Shown here: positions 58,201-64,000 of the stretch, piece after piece
Numbering within the stretch: the stretch's first letter is position 1
Layout: each line of letters starts with the position of its first letter
The notes under the pieces: model-generated
The model's input: only the letters and a program-made list of their open reading frames with translations
Told to the model about the DNA's origin: nothing
The model's database searches: none
Made by a program: the position numbers and the translations under genes
NCBI GenBank assembly: GCA_011033025.1
Contig: WFMF01000526.1
Span: 51,548-115,547, forward strand
Source: Beroe forskalii
Lineage: Eukaryota > Ctenophora > Nuda > Beroida > Beroidae
DNA: 64,000 bases
Direction of reading: 5' to 3'

Positions 58201-60302
58201 TTAGGGTGCCTTGATCGAGTGGCAATTGACCAATAAAGCGTCATTATAAGGCTGAGTGCTATTTTAAATGCGTTTAAAACATTCATGATATATGTTAGAA
58301 TTATGATCAGGAAGTGGTCAGTAGGGGGTCAGTAGGGGTCAGTAGGGGTTCACCAGGGGTCACCAGGGGTCACCAGGGTTCACCAGGGGGGTCAGTAGGG
58401 GGTCAGCAGGGGGGTCAATAGGGGTCAGCAGGGGGTCAGTAGGGGGTCAGTAGGGGTTCACCAGGGGGTCAGTAGGGGTTCACCAGGGGGTCAGTAGGGG
58501 GTCAGTAGGGGGTCAGCAGGGGGTCAGTAGGGGGTCAGCTGGGGGTCAGTAGGGGGTCAGCAGGGGGTCATTGGTATACTTTCATAAGACCCTTTATCGG
58601 CCCTTATTATAACAGACCCTTTAATCTTTACCAAAGTATAGCATATTTTACCATTTTTCGCTCAATTCCACATGACCGATGGAAAGTAAAAGGATGGAAG
58701 GGTCTATCTTTTAGGAATAATTATTCAAAACTCCCCATATTTTGCATCCCTCAAGATGTGGATCTCTTTGACTAACAACGGGCTGTAATCTCAGCACGAA
58801 TATCTGGGGAGATTTCCACGAAGTGTACAACAAGCCGTATATACGGGTGACACCCTATCTGGTGGGTATCCTGGGAGGGTGGTTCTACTGGAAACACGGC
58901 CCACAACTCACTGCTGCTGTCTCCCGGCTACCTCTGGTAAGCAGTCCTAATACCACCAGCTTTCATTCGACTGTTATTCTGGACCCAGATTAATTTCCCA
59001 TAAGTTCAGTCATCGACCATAAGTTTAGTCATAGATCAGTGCTTTTACTTCTAGTTATCAAGCCGTTACAGGAAAGTGGTGACCGCATACTCTAAGCATG
59101 TTCTTAGTATGTAAGTATGTTAACTCATTTGAGGGTGCTTTTAGGTTCGCAATAATTTGTGATAGTGCTTTAAGCTATTATTCACAGTAATGATTACTAA
59201 AACATTAACTTTCCCAGTGGAAGCGGGTTGTCATAGCAACTCCTGTTTGGATGGCAACTGCTGCTGTTCAGTACGCGGTGGTGTTCGGCTTGCACGACGA
59301 TCTTATCAAAGCTAATATAGGTACGTATACTCATACCTCATACATTAACATAGGTAATGTACTCATAGTCATACCCTGTACATAGGGAAGTTTGCTCCTG
59401 CCCCAACTTTTTCGGCCTCGAATTTGTGTTTCCAAATCATCAGGGGTGCCCCCCCCCCCTTAATCTAAGTAGCTAATAACTGTCATGTAAAGCCATGAAG
59501 TAACATAGGCTCCCCTTGAAGTAAAATAACTTTGACTGCCCGAAACTAACTTGGGCTCCCAAACCTAACTTGTTAACTAGATCCCACCCATTCTAAACTC
59601 GGGCTCCCCAGTTTTATGACTTTATGAAATCATTTTAAAGTTAAACACTTTAGATCACGTGGAGCCGAGTATGTTGGACAGTATCAGCTACCAAATGGCA
59701 GCGCGTGTGGGGTGGGCGGTGGCGCTCACACTGCAGATCCTCCTGTGCCAGTGCGGCTTGGGTGGCTTCCTGAACACGCTGCTGGGCTGGAGGGGGTGGC
59801 TGCCCCTCTCCAGACTCACTTACTCCGTCTACCTCCTCCACCTGGGCTTGCTCAACATGCTCCTTTACCAAACACGCCAGGGATTCTACGTTACGCCAGA
59901 CTACCAAATGGCAAGTTACCGAGGTCATGGTGTCCCGAATCTCACCATTCGAAAAGCGCAATACGCCGCGTAACACCTCTGACCTCGGTGTTACGTGGCA
60001 TGAACTAGGTTGGGACACCACTTTCCAGTTTTCATCTCACTTTTATAGTTTTTAGCCTCACTGAATTGATTATTGATACCTATTTTCATCTTCATGGTCT
60101 GGGTCACAAATGAGATTACCATGTCCCTAAAAAGATTTGATTCAGTATTATTTAAGTCCACTATCTCTAGGCAATTATCTATTTGGGGGGCCTGATGATG
60201 TCTTATCTCGCTGCCACCCTGCTTTACGTTACTGTGGAGCAACCAGTTGCTTTGATAGAAGCTTTGACGTACAGGAAACCAAAGAAGCCAAGCGAGAGCT
60301 GA
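55281..60302 (+). CDS. NRF-6-type membrane acyltransferase, right copy, 3' seven exons
   Basis: Exons 55281-55858, 56135-56363, 56703-56796, 58795-58936, 59218-59320, 59654-59910, 60171-60302. All boundaries, phases and the GC-AG intron after 59910 match the left copy. Protein changes against the left copy are few: VVSSF for VVNSF, EGG for EDG, STGK for STAK, IIAP for IMAP, WGDF for WDDF, and four in the 94-bp exon. The old stop is lost (TAG to AAG), so this copy ends KKPSES at TGA 60300-60302. The intron between 56796 and 58795 holds the 1,752-bp insertion. AATAAA at 60336-60341 is a likely poly(A) signal. As on the left, 5' exons are missing. An open frame with no disruptive change suggests a young duplication or continued use. 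Confidence 0.9.
56841..58592. mobile_element. 1,752-bp TIR element with 6-bp target duplication TTTATC
   Basis: Ends GGGTCGTATGAAAGTATACC at 56841 and, complemented, GGGTCTTATGAAAGTATACC at 58592. TTTATC occurs at 56835-56840 and 58593-58598. The left arm of the palindrome keeps the empty site, with GGTAC-TTTATC-GGCCC in the matching place, so the borders are certain. The interior is itself inverted: (CCCCCTGCTGA/CCCCCTACTGA) arrays, then a block of about 110 bp (57219-57330 mirrored at 58211-58325) containing AATGACGCTTTATTGGTCAA, and in the middle the 9-bp CATGACTGA array. No transposase. Confidence 0.93.
57637..57968. repeat. 9-bp microsatellite-like array (CATGACTGA)n
   Basis: About 37 perfect copies. 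Because 9 is a multiple of three, every frame is open (MTDMTD, SHVSHV, CQSCQS); none is a gene. It is the centre of the 1,752-bp element. Confidence 0.97.
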
Positions 60303-61282
60303 CTCTACATTTTCAATTTTTAGTTTCTACATCAAAATAAAATTAAAATCAATCGATCTTTCAGAGCTTTTTATTAAATTATTATTGTGAGTTTTTAATC
60401 TTATTCGTTTGTACCCAACCAGTTTTTATCCGTTTCTTGTTCTTATGTATTCATGAAATTTTGATTTAACTAACCCAGCTCAATCTGTTTTTAGTGTTTT
60501 TAATTTATCAAACTGTTTCTAATTTATTTGCATCGTAGATTTCGCGGATTCTGAGAATTACGCCTTCTGAAATTTCCACACGAACATCATTTGTCATTGT
60601 GCGTACGTGATCCTGATCTAATCAGGTGAATACACGGTGTTGCAGAGACTCCAAAATTTTAGAATGATTCAGAAATGAGCTCATCAAAATTCGCCCTGTT
60701 TTGAACATACATACAGACTACCTCATCACTACCTCATCATTTGGGAAAGATACATGCATACCCCTACCTCATCTCATCAATTCAAGATTTAAGCTACGTC
60801 ACTCATTCAATATGAAAGGCTGAAGTGACGTCACTACTGCAATTTAAATTCTAAACTCTGGTCCAACATTGGTCCAATTTAACAACGAGTGGTTGAAGTA
60901 AAAATTTCGCCTCTAAGTGATGAGTTCATCATTTTGCAAACCTACATACATACTACCTCATCACTACCTCATCATTTCCAAAACGTACATACATACCCAA
61001 GTGATGAGCTCATTTCTGGATGGCCCCTTATTTAATAATTCTCTCACTCGCGATACTTTTGTTATTGTGTTATGCATTAAATGATTTTGTAATTTGTATC
61101 TTGTTCTTAATTTTAGTAATAGTATAACTATAAGTAATTGTTGTTCGATGTCTGAATTTGTTTTTAAATTTTATGATATTGTGTATGGATTATGATAAGG
61201 TGACCACTGATATTTTAATATTGTGTAGAAAATACTGTTTTTCTGTGCTGTGGTGTCTTGACTCTTCCATTGACCAGTATGG
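60303..61282. other. Right-arm flank 3' of the plus acyltransferase copy
   Basis: Mirror of 48947-49863. No gene. AATAAA lies at 60336-60341. Confidence 0.65.
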
Positions 61283-61425
61283 GAATGTGTCCCATATAAT
61301 TCTAGCTGAGTGACGTCACAGATCAAAACCTCAATGCTACGCCTAAACCGAGGCCTGATCCTAACTATTGCCATAACCTTAATCCAATTACCCTAAACCT
61401 AACAAATCCTATCCCTTAAAGTGCT
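61283..61425. mobile_element. MITE family 1, partial copy 4 (right arm, inverted)
   Basis: GTGTCCCATATAATTCTAGC, CTGAGTGACGTCACAGATC, and CTTAAAGTGCTAGATGCGCT where the 19-bp array takes over. It mirrors 48800-48946. Confidence 0.82.
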
Positions 61426-62545
61426 AGATGCGCTGTTACAGCAGCATAATGCTGTTGCAGCAGCGTAACGCTGTTACAGCAGCGTAACGCTGTTACAGCA
61501 GCGTATGGCTGTTACAGCAGCGTAACCCTGTTACAGCAGCGTAACGCTGTTACAGCAGCGTAACGCTGTTACAGCAGCGTAACGCTGTTACAGCAGCGTA
61601 ACGCTGTTACAGCAGCGTAACGCTGTTACAGCAGCGTAACGCTGTTACAGCAGCGTAACGCTGTTACAGCAACGTAACGCTGTTACAGCAGCGTAACGCT
61701 GTTACAGCAGCGTAACGCTGTTACAGCAGCGTAACGCTGTTACAGCAGCGTAACGCTGTTACAGCAGCGTAACGCTGTTACAGCAACGTAATGCTGTTAC
61801 AGCAGCGTAACGCTGTTACAGCAACGTAATGCTGTTACAGCAGCGTAACGCTGTTACAGCAGCGTAACGCTGTCACAGCAGCGTAACGCTGTTACAGCAG
61901 CGTAACGCTGTTACAGCAGCGTAACGCTGTTACAGCAGCGTAACGCTGTTACAGCAGCGTAACGCTGTTACAGCAGCGTAACGCTGTTACAGCAGCGTAA
62001 CGCTGTTACAGCAGCGTAACGCTGTTACAGCAGCGTAATGCTGTTACAGCAGCGTAACGCTGTTACAGCAGCGTAAAGCTGTTACAGCAGCATAACGCTG
62101 TTACAGCAGCGTAACGCTGTTACAGCAGCGTAACGCTGTTACAGCAGCGTAACGCTGTTACAGCAGCATAACGCTGTTACAGCAGCATAACGCTGTTACA
62201 GCAGCGTAACGCTGTTACAGCAGCGAAACGCTGCCTGTTACAGCAGCGTAACGCTGTTACAGCAGGGTAACGCTGTTACAGCAGGGTAACGCTGTTACAG
62301 CAGCGTAACGCTGTTACAGCAGCGTAACGCTGTTACAGCAGCGTAACGCTGTTACAGCAGCGTAACGCTGTTACAGCAGCGTAACGCTGTTACAGCAGCG
62401 TAACGCTGTTACAGCAGCGTAACGCTGTTACAGCAGCGTAACGCTGTTACAGTGCAGCGTAACGCTGTTACAGCAGCGTAACGCTGTTACAGCAGCGTAA
62501 CGCTGTTACATGACAGCAGCGTAACGCTGTTACAGCAGCGTAACG
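61425..62545. repeat. 19-bp array (CTGTTACAGCAGCGTAACG), right-arm copy
   Basis: About 58 copies, reverse complement of the left array. Regular, with few variants (GTAATG, CAACG, CAGGG). Confidence 0.96.
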
Positions 62546-62912
62546 CGCGCGCTCTAACCAGATCCCTAGTTTTACGCGCGCGCGCGTCGCGCCTTGTCGT
62601 TTCGTTGCCCTAACCAGCGCCCTGGTTTCGCGCACGGAGTGCGCGGCAAGCCTAGCCGCTAAATAAACCAGGGCCCTATTTCTCACTAACAGTTGGTCGT
62701 TTTGACACACACCTCTGCGGGCTTAGGAAAGCTGATTTTCCTAACCAGGGGTGTCGCGAGGGGTTTAGCGGCTTGCCGAATGCCGCGCCGCGCACACCGT
62801 GCGCGAAACCAGGGCGCTGGTTTGCCAGATGTTGCCCTGCGAATTGGGGCGCGCGCGCGAGGGGGCCAGGCAACGCCTGGCAAGGCGTTGGTTAGGGCAA
62901 AGGACACATGCC
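62546..62912. repeat. GC-rich dispersed repeat cluster
   Basis: Contains CTCTAACCAGATCCCTAGTT, CCTAACCAGGGGTGTCGCGA and TTTGCCAGATGTTGCCCTGC with GGCAACGCCTGGCAA as a hairpin. It is related to 32277-32790 and 45360-46235. Confidence 0.75.
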
Positions 62913-63000
62913 CAACTTAGGCCGATAAAAAATCAGGTTTAATGTAAAAGCACACACAAATGTTACTATGAATATTATTTTTCATGAATTGTTCTGTAGG
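62913..63000. mobile_element. MITE family 2, partial copy
   Basis: AAAAAATCAGGTTTAATGTA then GCACACACAAATGTTACTA and a tail ending GAATTGTTCTGTA. It matches the inverted right half of the element at 44792-45090 and stops just before the next MITE. Confidence 0.7.
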
Positions 63001-63015
63001 TGCATTTGTAGAATA

Positions 63016-63439
63016 CCTTATTGGCCTTTATTTAGCCGGCCTTTTTTTAACCGGCCCTTTTTTAACCGGCCCTATGGACAAAAATCGAATCAATTTTGAA
63101 CCGTTTTAGCCGGCCCCTTGGACAAAAATTTTTCTAGTGGTCACCATACCAAGGATATTTTGCTCTAAAATGGCCATTAAAACCCATTTATACTTAATAA
63201 ATTGCACCAAAAGACCCAAATCCTGATCTTATATGATGATTTAGGTCATTATCGTGTTATATAATGACGTTGATCACGAGAATAAAAGGCAAGTCATAAA
63301 AGTTTCATTTGACCTAAATTGACTGGCCTTTAATTTGACCGGCCCCACTTTAACCGGCCTTTTTTTTAACCGGCCCTTTGGACAAAAATGTCGAAGTCAT
63401 TTTTGTCCTTAAGGGCCGGTTAAATAAAGGCCAATAAGG
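63016..63439. mobile_element. 424-bp MITE with TA target duplication (CCTTATTGGCCTTTATTTA ends)
   Basis: CCTTATTGGCCTTTATTTA at 63016 pairs with TAAATAAAGGCCAATAAGG ending 63439. TA flanks both sides (63014-63015, 63440-63441). Internal AACCGGCCCTTT words repeat toward both ends in inverted orientation. The TA duplication suits Tc1/mariner-like or ISL2EU-like mobilisation. Non-coding. Confidence 0.85.
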
Positions 63440-63441
63440 TA

Positions 63442-64000
63442 GTTATTTTTTTGCTTTTTAGGGAGTTCAATCTTAGGTTTTTACCATGGGTTCATTTATA
63501 TATTGTTGTGTTTTTGTGTTTTAACATTTAATATTGATTTTCATACTTTCAAACATTAATTTCAGAATGTTGTGTTGCACTATATGGAGTTCCCTAAGAA
63601 GAGATTTTTATAATCTTGAAACTGTCAGTAGAAACTGTCAGTAGAATCCATTGACTTAATTCACGTTTGCTGTTGACAGTATGTCACCAGCATTTTTAAA
63701 TCAAGTTAAATATAAGTTAATTATACTATATTTTAAATCAAGTTAAATCAAGTTAAATCAAGTTAAATCAAGTTAAATCAAGTTTTAAATCAAGTTAAAT
63801 ATAAGTTAATTATACTATATTTTATGATAAATCTTTATTGTCAGTTTTTTAGTTCTTGTGATTTCATGCTCTTAACTTATAATCACAGTGATTTCACACT
63901 CTTAACTTATTATCAAAGTTTTTTCACTGAGCTGTTTTTACATATTCAGTTTATTTATGAATGTTTTCAATGAGTTAAATGGTGCATATTAGTGTTATCT
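63442..64000. other. AT-rich end of window
   Basis: Short direct repeats: AAACTGTCAGTAGAA (63617), AAATCAAGTT runs (63700-63790), and GTGATTTCA..CTCTTAACTTAT twice (63859-63912). No gene recognised. Confidence 0.5.

Larger units (their letters stand above)
48820..61410. repeat. Imperfect inverted duplication (palindrome) of about 12.6 kb
   Basis: Left arm 48820-53726 and right arm 54184-61410 are inverted copies around a spacer of about 460 bp. Matching landmarks: MITE fragments 48946 and 61283, acyltransferase exons of identical length (578, 229, 94, 142, 103 and 257 bp), and CTTCTCATTAACTTCC near the centre. Arm differences: point changes, a 12-bp array that is about 600 bp longer on the right, a 15-bp duplication near 56820, and a 1,752-bp insertion at 56841-58592. 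The 19-bp arrays continue the symmetry outward to about 46.3 and 62.5 kb. Confidence 0.95.

Overview
The window is invertebrate animal nuclear DNA. Split genes with GT-AG introns, a SIX-type homeobox gene, a HECT ubiquitin ligase gene, a NRF-6-type membrane acyltransferase, a CR1-like LINE with a PHD-finger ORF1, many TIR elements and heavy minisatellite content all point that way. The phylum cannot be fixed from the sequence. There is one scaffold gap, 100 N at 35084-35183. No bacterial operon, CRISPR array, rRNA or convincing tRNA was seen.

Layout. 1-1740 is an 83-bp satellite. 2637-2861 and 13432-13727 (minus strand) are two paralogous exons of an unrecognised multi-pass membrane protein family. 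3558 to about 9863 is a decayed LINE whose reverse transcriptase is split by a 2,023-bp TIR element that left a TTAA target duplication. 11160-12032 (minus) is an intact, intronless, very divergent SIX-type homeobox ORF. 16729-30880 (plus) is the 3' part, about 13 exons, of a giant HECT-domain E3 ligase that looks like the HECTD4 type. It ends with the catalytic cysteine and a stop, and its introns carry four different minisatellites, one of them about 5.4 kb long.

31 to 48.9 kb is gene-poor. It holds fold-back elements, a MITE family ending in GTGTCCCATATAA, a 4.5-kb element with about 540-bp inverted repeats and a TTA duplication, GC-rich hairpin repeats, a second LINE ORF1 relic, and 19-bp arrays interrupted by another TIR element.

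48.8 to 61.4 kb is one large imperfect inverted duplication. Its two arms carry the same seven 3' exons of a NRF-6-type acyltransferase, arranged head to head (minus copy 49864-53234, plus copy 55281-60302). Neither copy has its 5' exons in the window. One arm was later hit by a 1,752-bp element with a 6-bp target duplication, and the other arm supplies the empty site. 61.4-64 kb returns to the 19-bp array, GC-rich repeats and a small TA-flanked MITE.

Main themes: (1) minisatellites that start at, or are made of, exon-edge sequence; (2) TIR elements whose cores are tandem arrays; (3) a gene-bearing palindrome. Intron boundaries were read by eye from splice consensus and reading phase and have not been tested with transcripts.
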